In this document: one piece after another, positions 16,034 through 23,173 of the stretch | How the letters are laid out: each line of letters opens with the position of its first letter | Numbering within the stretch: position 1 is the first letter of the stretch | Assembly (NCBI RefSeq): GCF_006363815.1 | Contig: NZ_RRYT01000012.1 | Coordinates: 1-64,000, forward strand | Source: Thermomonospora catenispora | Lineage (GTDB): Bacteria > Actinomycetota > Actinomycetes > Streptosporangiales > Streptosporangiaceae | Length of the DNA: 64,000 nt | Direction: 5' to 3' | The notes under the pieces: generated by a model | What the model saw: only the letters and a program-made list of their open reading frames with translations | The model's database searches: none | What the model was told of the DNA's origin: nothing | Translations under genes and position numbers: made by a program

Positions 16034-16495
16034 TCAGTAGCAGGGCCCGTAAGGCCGGTCGCAGTAGACGATCAGCCCGTCCAGGCGCTCTTGGACCTCC
16101 TCCACGAACGCCTCCGGCCCGGTGACCAGCCAGGTCTTCCCGTACAGCACGGCGAACGGGCTGGTGTCGCCGGTCGACGCCTGCGCCGCCCCGGTCTTCC
16201 AGCTCGGCAGCAGCGACTCGACGGTCGTGCCGAGCCGGGGGTCGACCACCTCGGCCGCCACGTACCGGTCGCTGAACCGGCACTCCACCCGGCTGCGATC
16301 CCCCCGGCATCCGGTGGCCCCGCTGTCCACCAGGATCGCGGCGATCCGCCGGGCCTCCCCGGTCGCCCCCGGCACCACGGAGCCGGCGCGATCAGCGGCC
16401 CCGGAATCCCCGTCGAACAACGCGAAGACCGCACCGGCGACGGCGAGCGTTCCGCCGACCGCCCCGGTCAGGGCCAGCAACGACTTGGCTTTCAC
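16034..16495 (-). CDS. Secreted or membrane-anchored hypothetical protein
   Basis: 153 residues beginning MKAKSLLALTGAVGGTLAVA, a signal-anchor of basic residues followed by a hydrophobic stretch, without a clear lipobox. Four cysteines (near residues 75, 83 and two in the C-terminal YCDRPYGPCY) could form two disulphides outside the cell. I recognise no family. It is upstream of and unrelated in direction to the tRNA gene. Confidence 0.6.
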   Translation of the reverse strand: MKAKSLLALTGAVGGTLAVAGAVFALFDGDSGAADRAGSVVPGATGEARRIAAILVDSGATGCRGDRSRVECRFSDRYVAAEVVDPRLGTTVESLLPSWKTGAAQASTGDTSPFAVLYGKTWLVTGPEAFVEEVQERLDGLIVYCDRPYGPCY

Positions 16496-16628
16496 CCGCC
16501 CAGGATGCCCTACTCGCCGGTAACAAAAGTCCGGCGGTCACGTGAGAGTCGCCACGTAAGCGGCCACTGCCGCATAACTCCGCAGCGGCCGTCCCGCGGC
16601 GGGGGTATGGTGGCTTCGACACCAGCCA

Positions 16629-16702
16629 GCCCCTGTAGCTCAGCTGGCCAGAGCAGCCGCCTTGTAAGCGGCAGGTCGCCGGTTCGAACCCGGCCGGGGG
16701 CT
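16629..16702 (+). tRNA. tRNA-Thr (anticodon UGU)
   Basis: A complete cloverleaf can be drawn: acceptor GCCCCTG with CGGGGGC, TA at positions 8-9, D-arm GCTC...GAGC, anticodon stem GCCGC/GCGGC around loop CTTGTAA (anticodon TGT), and T-arm GCCGG-TTCGAAC-CCGGC with discriminator T. CCA is not encoded. tRNA genes are common integration sites, and accessory genes begin within 2 kb downstream, but no duplicate of the tRNA 3' end was noticed in the window. Confidence 0.95.
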
Positions 16703-16873
16703 CTCATCTCTTTCTCCGCGAGAACGCCGGAACGAACGCGCCCGGCGCCGCCGCGCGCCGACCGGCCGCACCGCTGATCACCCGCGATCCAGCCGCCTCC
16801 CGCAGGCCTGGGCGTGCGCACCGGCCGACTAATCGTTTCCGCGGCGGGGCGGTGGTGCGCCAGAGTCGGCGCG

Positions 16874-17400
16874 GTGAACGCATCACGACGTGACCTGCTG
16901 CGTTGGCAGTTCGAGCTGACCTGGGCGCTGTTGGACTACCACCTGGAACGACTGACCCTCGAGGACTTCCTGTGGGAGCCGGCCTCCCACTGCTGGACGG
17001 TGCGGCAGAACGCCGACGGAACATGGACGGCGGACTGGGCCGACGGCGAGCCCGCCCCCGTCCCGGTCCCCACGATCGGCTGGCTGAGCCGGCACATCGG
17101 CTGGTGGTGGAGCGTGACCCTCGACCACCTTCAAGGACGCACGCCCCGCGAGCGGACCGACGTCGTCCGGCCGGGCGAGGGCGAGGCGGCCGTCGACTGG
17201 CTGCGCGGCCTGCGCGAGGAGTGGCCGACGGTCCTGGAGCGGCTCACCGACGCCGACCTGGACGCCCCCGCCCCCTTCCCTGGCGGGACGATCCCGAGCA
17301 CACCGTCGCCCACACGATCGGATGGGTGAACGCCGAACTGATGAAGAACGCCGCCGAGATCGGCCAGCTCCGGCTGGTGCGCGCCGCCTCCGGGCGGTGA
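16874..17400 (+). pseudogene. DinB-family gene with a single-base frameshift
   Basis: From GTG 16874 the frame encodes a DinB/YfiT-like four-helix protein (LLRWQFELTWALLDYHLERL, IGWLSRHIGWWWSVTLDHL, metal-type histidines present) up to about 17278. The sense then jumps frame: WRDDPEHTVAHTIGWVNAEL and on to stop 17400. The break is in TTCCCTGGCGG near 17277-17285, where one base appears missing. Restoring it gives about 176 residues of a normal DinB domain. DinB proteins are metal-dependent thiol-transferase-like enzymes. Whether this is a real lesion or a base-call error cannot be told from sequence alone. Confidence 0.75.
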
Positions 17401-17511
17401 ACCGCTCCCGGCACGGGCGTTGATCGGCCGCCGGCGGCCGTACGGTCCGGCCGATCCTCGTCGCTCCCTTTTCGCCGGCGGCCGGCCCGCCGGCCGAGTG
17501 ATGATCGCAAG

Positions 17512-17934
17512 GTGCCTCATCCCGACGATCCCCGACTCCGGGCGCTGCGGGCGGTCACCGTGCCCCAGCCGTGGGCGGGCCATATCGTCGAGGGCCGCAC
17601 CACCGTTCTGGGGCGCCACCACCCGACCCGCCATCGCGGCACCCTGCTCATCCACGCCGGACGAGGCCCGGAGCTCACCGGCGTCCCGCTGCCGCGACCC
17701 GCCATACGGCGCTTCGGCGGGTTCGTCGCCGTCGCCGAGCTGATCGGCTGCCACCCCGCCGACGGGCCGTGCGCTCCCGTCCCTCCCGCCAGCCGCTGGC
17801 ACTGGGAACTCGCCCGGATCCGGCCCCTGTCCAGGTCCGTCTCCGCCCGCGGCCGCCCCGGCCTGTGGCGTCCCACCAATGAACAGATCCGGCTCATCGA
17901 GCGGCAGGAGCCCCTGTGGTGGCCCTGCCTCTGA
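17512..17934 (+). CDS. ASCH-domain-like protein
   Basis: 140 residues with the ASCH signature VPQPWAGHIVEGRTTVLGR followed by HRGTLLIHAGRG and a beta-rich core. ASCH domains resemble PUA and are thought to bind RNA or modified bases; some are amidohydrolases for N4-acetylcytidine. The first conserved Gln-Pro-Trp-Ala and the following glycine are present, but the usual Lys and Glu of the EVR-type motif are not clear, so activity is uncertain. It starts at GTG 17512 and is monocistronic. Confidence 0.7.
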   Translation: MPHPDDPRLRALRAVTVPQPWAGHIVEGRTTVLGRHHPTRHRGTLLIHAGRGPELTGVPLPRPAIRRFGGFVAVAELIGCHPADGPCAPVPPASRWHWELARIRPLSRSVSARGRPGLWRPTNEQIRLIERQEPLWWPCL

Positions 17935-18100
17935 GCGCCTCCGGACCGGGCCGCATCGGCCGGGTCGATGGAGAGCATGGAGGCCGCCGGTGCGGCGGCG
18001 GAGGCGGCGGAACCGTCACGAGCGCGCCCCCCTGCGCGTCGCCCGCAGGACAGTCCGGAAAGGCCCGCCGACGGGCCGGCGATGCATCGAAAGGGACCCC

Positions 18101-18715
18101 ATGACCGACCCCATGCCCGACATCGTCGAACGCAGGCAATTGATCGAGGTGTTCGGCGCCGGACATCTGCTCACCGTCCCGCCCGATCGGCTCCCCGCGT
18201 CGCTCACGCACGAGCCCACCCGCCGGTTCCTCACCGAGGCGGGGTTCCCCGACGAAGAGGCCCACGGATTCCTGTGGGTGGACGAGCACCTCACCACCGG
18301 AATGCGGCCTTTTCCGGAGGCCGACTTCTTCGACGACGTGGAGTGTCCGCCCGAATGCCGGGACCACCTGCTGCTGGGGGAGCAGGAGGCGGCGGTGGTG
18401 GGCGCGGTCGGCATCGACGGGACGTCCGGCACGGTGCACCTGGTCTCCGAACTGGACGTGACCGCCCCCGTGGTGCTGAACTCCAGCATCGCGCACCTGG
18501 CCTATTTCCTTTACATCTTCGCCCGCTACCAGCCCGTGTACAGCGCGGACAATTATCCGGAGAACGCACCGGAGGAGTACTGGGGCCGTCTTCTGGTCGA
18601 TGTGGCGGACTTCATGCGCAAGAAGCTCATGAAGGCCGATCCCGTCGCCTTCGAGCACCCGGAGAACATCTGGGATTCCTGCCTGGAGGAGGTCGCCACC
18701 GGAGCCTGGTCCTGA
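18101..18715 (+). CDS. SUKH-4 family immunity protein
   Basis: 204 residues beginning with an acidic MTDPMPDIVERRQLIEVFG. The SUKH-4 pattern is visible: LTHEPTRRFLTEAGFP, a central LLLGEQEAAVVGAVGIDG, GTVHLVSEL and VLNSSIAHLAYFLYIFARY. SUKH proteins neutralise polymorphic toxins such as nucleases and deaminases by binding them. The ATG has AAAGGG upstream. It lies 3.2 kb before a second, similar SUKH-4 gene at 21289, with the toxin operon between, so it may be an older or additional immunity gene. Confidence 0.85.
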   Translation: MTDPMPDIVERRQLIEVFGAGHLLTVPPDRLPASLTHEPTRRFLTEAGFPDEEAHGFLWVDEHLTTGMRPFPEADFFDDVECPPECRDHLLLGEQEAAVVGAVGIDGTSGTVHLVSELDVTAPVVLNSSIAHLAYFLYIFARYQPVYSADNYPENAPEEYWGRLLVDVADFMRKKLMKADPVAFEHPENIWDSCLEEVATGAWS

Positions 18716-18807
18716 ACGCGGCGCACGGCCCTCTCCGCCCTCGCACCATCGCCGTGCGCGGCCACCCGGCCCGCATCCGCCGGGAGCCGCCCGCCGCATC
18801 GCTCGCC

Positions 18808-18933
18808 GGCCGTCGCCGCGCCGGAGCCGCCCTGCGGGCGCTGCTGGAGCTGGGCGCCAAGGACGTGGCGGTGCTGCGGGACGGCCGTGAGGAGCGCATC
18901 CCCGTCGAGCGGCTCACCGTCGGCGACCGGTGC
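18808..18933 (+). pseudogene. Fragment of a heavy-metal P-type ATPase
   Basis: One frame reads AGRRRAGAALRALLELGAKD then VAVLRDGREERIPVERLTVGDR, which matches the start of the actuator domain of copper/heavy-metal P1B ATPases (typically ...RAGAALRALLELG..V..G..V.V..L.VGD). The similarity stops at the GD(R) position: the expected VRPGEKI/ATDG continuation is absent and no membrane or phosphorylation (DKTGT) sequence exists nearby. It is therefore a remnant of about 42 codons, not a gene. Copy debris like this is common at sites of gene turnover. Confidence 0.7.
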
Positions 18934-19374
18934 GGTCCTGCTCACCCGGACGGGCGCCCCGGGCGGCACCGCGACTCCGCCGAGGAGCGACGCGCGACAG
19001 CGCCCGGGGCGATGGGGCGCGGCGGCTCCCGAGCGCCGGAGCGGACCGGAGCCGGCGCCGGCCGCTGCGCGATGCGGCGGGCCGAGCGGCCCGGATCGAC
19101 GTGACGACCGCGACACCCGTCCGGCCGAGAGGACGGCGGGCAAGGCGCATGCGGTCGACCGGCACGCAGAAAACGCTGCTGACCTGCATATATGGCGGAG
19201 CGACGGGCTCAGCGCGCAGCAGCGTACCGGACAGTACGCACCACAAAACAATAAAAGTTGCCAATAATACCAAAGATCGCCAAGCGATAATATTTCCCCA
19301 TCTGCCCTTATGATTCGGCTCGCCGACCGGATGGGCGGCCGTTCAGCGTCGGGCCAGCGAAGAGGGTGGTGCCA
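18934..19374. other. Intergenic region with AT-rich promoter zone of the toxin operon
   Basis: The first half is GC-rich and carries no recognisable gene. From about 19180 to 19310 the DNA becomes strikingly AT-rich (catatatgg, acaaaacaataaaagttg, gcgataatatttcc), unlike the rest of the window. It lies just before the YbaB-WXG100-toxin operon and probably contains its promoter and an Lsr2-type silencing target; GATAATAT at about 19286-19293 would serve as a -10 region. Confidence 0.5.
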
Positions 19375-19800
19375 TTGGCGGAGTTCACAAGCTCCGAGTT
19401 CGACCGCATGCTGTCGGAGGCCAGAGCGGCGCTGGACGCGATGCGCTCCCGAGGATCGGCTCCGCCTGACGAGGAGGAGGTCAAGGGCGTCGGAGAGGCC
19501 GCGGACGGCCGGGTGACGGCGACCGTGAACGGCAGCGGCCTGCTGGAGAGCGTCGAGCTGAACCCGCGGGTGCTGCGCCTGCCCGCCGAGGAGATCGGCG
19601 AGCACATCGTGACGGCGGTGAACGCGGCCCTGCAGGACTTCCGCACCAAGGCGAGCCGGGCGACGGACGCCGCGCCCGTGGACCTGAACGCGCTGGCCGC
19701 GAGCATGCAGGAGCTGCAGGACCAGAGCGTGCGGCAGATGACGCAGATCGGCCAGGCGTTCAACGAGCTGCTGACCAGGCTGGACGGGCTGCGGCGATGA
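19375..19800 (+). CDS. YbaB/EbfC-like protein of a type VII secretion locus
   Basis: About 141 residues: an acidic coiled first helix (EFTSSEFDRMLSEARAALDA), a YbaB core (GRVTATVNGSGLLESVELNP) and a second long helix. YbaB/EbfC proteins bind DNA as dimers; in actinomycetes such paralogues regularly sit in front of WXG100/toxin genes. The start is probably TTG 19375 with AGAGGG upstream; GTG 19366 is an alternative. Its stop overlaps the next ATG as ATGA, so the genes are translationally coupled. Confidence 0.82.
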   Translation: MAEFTSSEFDRMLSEARAALDAMRSRGSAPPDEEEVKGVGEAADGRVTATVNGSGLLESVELNPRVLRLPAEEIGEHIVTAVNAALQDFRTKASRATDAAPVDLNALAASMQELQDQSVRQMTQIGQAFNELLTRLDGLRR

Positions 19801-20117
19801 GCGACTACCGGATTCAGGCGCAGAGCATGCGCACCGCGGCCGGCGAGCTGGAACGCGCGGCGGAACGGCTGGCGGAACAGTGGAAGGCGATGCTGGCCAC
19901 CGTCCGGGGGATGGGCGAGCCCTGGGGCTCCGACGACATCGGGGTGCTCATCGGGACGAGCTACCAGGCCGTCGAGGCGCAGGCCGACGAGAGCCTGACC
20001 GGCGTCTCCAGGGAGCTGGGATCCATGGCCGAGGGCCTGCGGCAGGCGGCCGACAACCACCAGAAGGCCGAAGAGAAGAGCACCGAAACCGTTTCCAAGG
20101 TCTATCAGAACGGATGA
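19797..20117 (+). CDS. WXG100/ESX-substrate-like helical protein
   Basis: 106 residues predicted as two helices with a central turn containing PWGSDDIG, similar to WXG100 and EspC-like T7SS substrates (a Trp-x-Gly-like turn: PWGS). It is alanine- and glutamate-rich, without signal peptide or membrane segment, and ends KVYQNG. Location between the YbaB gene and the toxin leader suggests it forms the secreted heterodimer or chaperone partner of the toxin leader domain. Confidence 0.75.
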   Translation: MSDYRIQAQSMRTAAGELERAAERLAEQWKAMLATVRGMGEPWGSDDIGVLIGTSYQAVEAQADESLTGVSRELGSMAEGLRQAADNHQKAEEKSTETVSKVYQNG

Positions 20118-20123
20118 CGCACA

Positions 20124-20615
20124 GTGGGACTGCAACTCCCCGGTGAGCTGGTCTCCCTGCTGAGCATGCTGGGGTACACCTGGCCGGAGGCCGACGAGGG
20201 CAAGCTGTTCCAGCTCGGCTCCCAGTGGATGGGCTTCAGCGGCACCCTGAACGAGATCGCCGCCGCCGCCGAGGAGGCCGCCCGGAAGGTCCCGTCCGTC
20301 AACACCGGCGCCGACATCGCGGCGTTCCAGTCCGCCTGGTCGGCCGAGGACGCCCCGCTCCCCGTGCTGCGCAAGGCGAGCATCGGTGCGCTGGCCGTCG
20401 GCGGCTGCTTCCTGTTCTGCGCGGGCGTCGTGCTGGCGCTCAAGATCGGCGTGATCGTCCAGCTGGTGATCCTGGCCATCCAGATCGCCCAGGCCATCGC
20501 CACCGCCCCGGCCACCTTCGGCGCGTCCCTGCTGGAGATCCCCGTCTTCAAGATGATCACCGGCATGATCATCGACTTCCTCATCGACCAGGCCATAGGA
20601 GCGCTCCTTGGCTAA
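20124..20615 (+). CDS. WXG100-like T7SS toxin leader domain (CpnT-type N-terminus)
   Basis: 163 residues from GTG 20124. It opens LGYTWPEADEGKLFQLGSQW, the pattern of the WXG100-like N-terminal domain of actinobacterial polymorphic toxins. It continues with two hydrophobic segments (ALAVGGCFLFCAGVVLALKI, VILAIQIAQAIATAPATFGA), the usual leader architecture. Normally a toxin domain follows in the same polypeptide; here the frame stops at 20613-20615, and the toxin domain begins eight bases earlier in another frame at TTG 20608. So leader and warhead are separate proteins, or are joined by frameshifting. Confidence 0.8.
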   Translation: MGLQLPGELVSLLSMLGYTWPEADEGKLFQLGSQWMGFSGTLNEIAAAAEEAARKVPSVNTGADIAAFQSAWSAEDAPLPVLRKASIGALAVGGCFLFCAGVVLALKIGVIVQLVILAIQIAQAIATAPATFGASLLEIPVFKMITGMIIDFLIDQAIGALLG

Positions 20616-21270
20616 CGGCAAAAAGGGCGTCGGCGGAAAGCTCGCCTCTAAAGGCGCAGGGATCTTCGGCAAGGCGGCGTCAGAGCTGTTCGAGCTGCCG
20701 GTTCCGAAAGGAAAGCGCGCACACTTCCTTCGTCCCGTCCCGCCCACCCACGAGCGCGCCAAGAAATACCGGCTTCCCCCCAAGAAGAAGGGCGAGACGC
20801 GCCCCATCGCCACATACCAGAAGGCCGGCAAGGAGCAGCAGGACCTGCGGGACGCCGTCAACCAGGCCCGGATCGAGAACAAGGACACCGGCGGCAACTA
20901 CGCCGCGTACCGGTACATCGACAAGGACGGGAACGAGGGCATCCTCGTCGCCCGCAGCGGCCAGGAGAACGAGGACACCGGCGGCTACAAGCAGTACGTT
21001 TACCACTCCGAGCAGCAGGGCGGCTCCTTCCTGCTGGACCAGATGAAAGAGGGCAACGTCGTCAGGGTCACCGAGGTCTACACCGAAAGATCCCCCTGCA
21101 ACGTCCGCTCTCAGCAATGCGGCGCCTGGCTGTATGAATATTTCCAGAAGCATGACTCCAATTTCAAAGTCACCTATGATGAGCTGTACGACACCGCGGA
21201 GAACAAGGCAAAGGCCAACGCGGCGATCAAGGCCAAAGCGATCGACCTCCTGAAGAAGGGGAGCATTTGA
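20608..21270 (+). CDS. Nucleic acid/nucleotide deaminase toxin (XOO_2897-like)
   Basis: 220 residues. The basic N-terminus (MANGKKGVGGKLASKGAG) is followed by a deaminase domain: YAAYRYIDKDGNEGILVARS, zinc/catalytic HSE at 133-135, and SPCNVRSQQC with cysteines 164 and 171, i.e. the H-x-E ... P-C-x6-C cytidine-deaminase zinc site. The block TEVYTERSPC resembles the XOO_2897-like deaminases of polymorphic toxins. It would edit bases in DNA, RNA or nucleotides of competitor cells. The start is TTG 20608 with AGGAG seven bases upstream, overlapping the leader gene by eight bases. The next gene is a SUKH-4 immunity protein. Confidence 0.82.
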   Translation: MANGKKGVGGKLASKGAGIFGKAASELFELPVPKGKRAHFLRPVPPTHERAKKYRLPPKKKGETRPIATYQKAGKEQQDLRDAVNQARIENKDTGGNYAAYRYIDKDGNEGILVARSGQENEDTGGYKQYVYHSEQQGGSFLLDQMKEGNVVRVTEVYTERSPCNVRSQQCGAWLYEYFQKHDSNFKVTYDELYDTAENKAKANAAIKAKAIDLLKKGSI

Positions 21271-21288
21271 TGCCGATGAGGGGGCGGG

Positions 21289-21900
21289 ATGACCATCCGA
21301 CTGACCCGTGAGCGGCTCGCCGAGGCGTACGGGGCGGAGAATCTGCTGACCGTCCCCGCCGAGCGGCTGCCGGACTCGCTCGTCCACGGGCCGACCCGCG
21401 AGTTCCTCACCTCGGTGGGCTTCCCCAACTCCAGGGTGGAACCCCTGGTCGAGGTGGACGAGGCATTCGCGGCCGGGCTGCCCCCCATGGCCGAGCACAG
21501 GTACTTCGGCGAAGGCGAGTACGGGGGGTGGGAGCTCCCCGTCCAGTGCGGCGACTTCCTGCTGCTGGGCGACTGGAACTCCGCGGTGCTCGGAGTGGTC
21601 GGGCTGGAGCCGCGCAACGGCACCGTCCACGTGGTCTCCGAGATGCAGGACGAAGGCGAGGCCGCACTGCTGAATTCCAGTGTCGACCGCCTGGCCTATT
21701 TCCTCCTTGTCCTCCATCTCGCTCACCGTCCGGACTTCGACCCCGCTCGTTTCATCCCTCCCCCCGAGGCCGCCCGGGCGGCACGCGAAGAACTGCTCAG
21801 CGAACGCATCCGCCACGTGTTCCTGCATGCGGATCCCGCCGCTCTGCAAGGCGAGGAGAGCATCTGGGAGGGCGTCCTGATGGACATGGACATGCTCTGA
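21289..21900 (+). CDS. SUKH-4 family immunity protein (cognate to deaminase toxin)
   Basis: 203 residues with the same block order as the copy at 18101: AEAYGAENLLTVPAERLPDS, GPTREFLTSVGFP, FLLLGDWNSAVLGVVGLEP, GTVHVVSEM and LLNSSVDRLAYFLLVLHL. It is 18 bases downstream of the deaminase toxin, the standard place for immunity genes, so it is inferred to block that toxin. Divergence from the 18101 copy outside these blocks suggests different toxin specificities. Confidence 0.87.
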   Translation: MTIRLTRERLAEAYGAENLLTVPAERLPDSLVHGPTREFLTSVGFPNSRVEPLVEVDEAFAAGLPPMAEHRYFGEGEYGGWELPVQCGDFLLLGDWNSAVLGVVGLEPRNGTVHVVSEMQDEGEAALLNSSVDRLAYFLLVLHLAHRPDFDPARFIPPPEAARAAREELLSERIRHVFLHADPAALQGEESIWEGVLMDMDML

Positions 21901-22294
21901 TCGGCGAACTCTCCCCGGAATGCGGCCCGGACGACGGAAAAAGAACACCGCGATCGCGTGGAGCGTCACCGAAAGGCCCGCCGGAAAGCGGATGCGACGT
22001 CCATCGCCCGGGACCGGATTTCCCCCGACGATGACCGGCCACGGCACGGTGGCGGACCGGCGGAAACCCATGCCGGCCCGAACGCCGGGGATCCGATCGG
22101 AGTCCGCCGCCCGCCGGAGCAGGCCCCCGCCGGCGCCCGATCCCGATCCGCCCGTGCCGACGATTCGCCGCAGGACGACGGTCCGGACCGGATGGGCGCA
22201 CAAGGGCGTAATAGAGTCGGCGGTGCCGGCGACCGGCGGCCCGGTTCGGGGCCGAATGCACGGTGACGGCGAGAACATCGACGATGAGGCGACC

Positions 22295-23170
22295 ATGACG
22301 ACAGCGCTCGCTCAACGGATACAGGCGCATTTCGGCGAGCAGGGGATGCGCAGGTTCACGGCCGAGGAGACGGCCGGGGTGCGGGTCCCGGACGCCGCCG
22401 TGGCGCGGGTCATCGAGCTCGGCATGCCCGTGCGGGTCGGGCCGTACTTCACCGCCGCCGAGCCCGGCGAACCCGCCGCGCTGGGGGCGTACGCCTCCTC
22501 GATCGGGTTCGACGCGGCCGAGACCGAGCCCGGTGAGCAGGCCGCCGGATGGCTGCGGCTGGGCACCGACGAGGGGGCGGAGATCTGCGTGGACGGCGCC
22601 GGCGCGGTCCAGGCGGTGTTCGTTCAGGCGGACGCTCCCTCGATGCACGTCAACAGCGGCGTGGAGGCGTTCGCGGCGAGCCTGCTGACGCTGGACGAGT
22701 ACCTGCCGGCGCTGGCCTCCCCGGGACGGCGCGGTCCCGCCGAGGTGTTCCGGGAGATGCGCGGCCGGCTGCTGGAGATCGACGCGGCGGCGCACGAGGA
22801 CGACGAGGCCTGGTGGCCCCGGGTGCTGGAGCAGATCCGGCACGCGCTGAGCTTCCCGTTCTCGGCGGCGTTCGAGGTGGTCGAGCCGGGCGGCCGCAGA
22901 TACATCGAGACCGAACGGGCGCAGGTGGGCCTCCCCCACCCCGAGCAGGTGCTGTGGGCGAAGCTGGAGGCGCGGGGCGTGCGGCCGGAGCAGATCAGCC
23001 GGATCTACACCGAGCTGGAGCCGTGCTTCCTGCCCGGCAACTACTGCGCGATGTGGCTGACCATGTTCCCCAACGCCGAGATCTCCTACGGCCACCCCTA
23101 CGGGGCCACGATGCGCGAGCGCGAGGAGGGCTTCCTGCAGCTCATGCGCGAGGCCGCCGGGCAGGGCTGA
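22295..23170 (+). CDS. SUKH-4 domain fused to a C-terminal deaminase domain
   Basis: 291 residues. Residues 1-190 follow SUKH-4 (VPDAAVARVIELGMPVRVGP, AAGWLRLGTDEG, DGAGAVQAVFV, NSGVEAFAASLLTLDEYLPA). Residues 195-291 are a nucleotide/nucleic-acid deaminase-like domain: HPE at 215-217, TELEPCFLPGNYC with cysteines 244 and 251, then FPNAEISYGHPYGATMRERE. The H-x-E and PC-x6-C zinc ligands are both present, so it may be active. ATG 22295 is chosen for TGAGG upstream; the open frame extends further 5' without a ribosome site. It is separated by 394 bases from the previous gene and is 3 bases from the next. Confidence 0.78.
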   Translation: MTTALAQRIQAHFGEQGMRRFTAEETAGVRVPDAAVARVIELGMPVRVGPYFTAAEPGEPAALGAYASSIGFDAAETEPGEQAAGWLRLGTDEGAEICVDGAGAVQAVFVQADAPSMHVNSGVEAFAASLLTLDEYLPALASPGRRGPAEVFREMRGRLLEIDAAAHEDDEAWWPRVLEQIRHALSFPFSAAFEVVEPGGRRYIETERAQVGLPHPEQVLWAKLEARGVRPEQISRIYTELEPCFLPGNYCAMWLTMFPNAEISYGHPYGATMREREEGFLQLMREAAGQG

Positions 23171-23173
23171 GAC

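Noticed and set aside
18914-19273. Minus-strand frame starting MVLLATFIVLWCVLSGTLLR, signal-peptide-like
   Set aside because: Hydrophobic start is produced by the AT-rich zone; the rest is Arg/Ser-rich shadow and no ribosome site or neighbour supports it.
16629-19310. Possible integrated element at tRNA-Thr
   Set aside because: No integrase and no repeated copy of the tRNA 3' end was found, so an integrative element is not supported.
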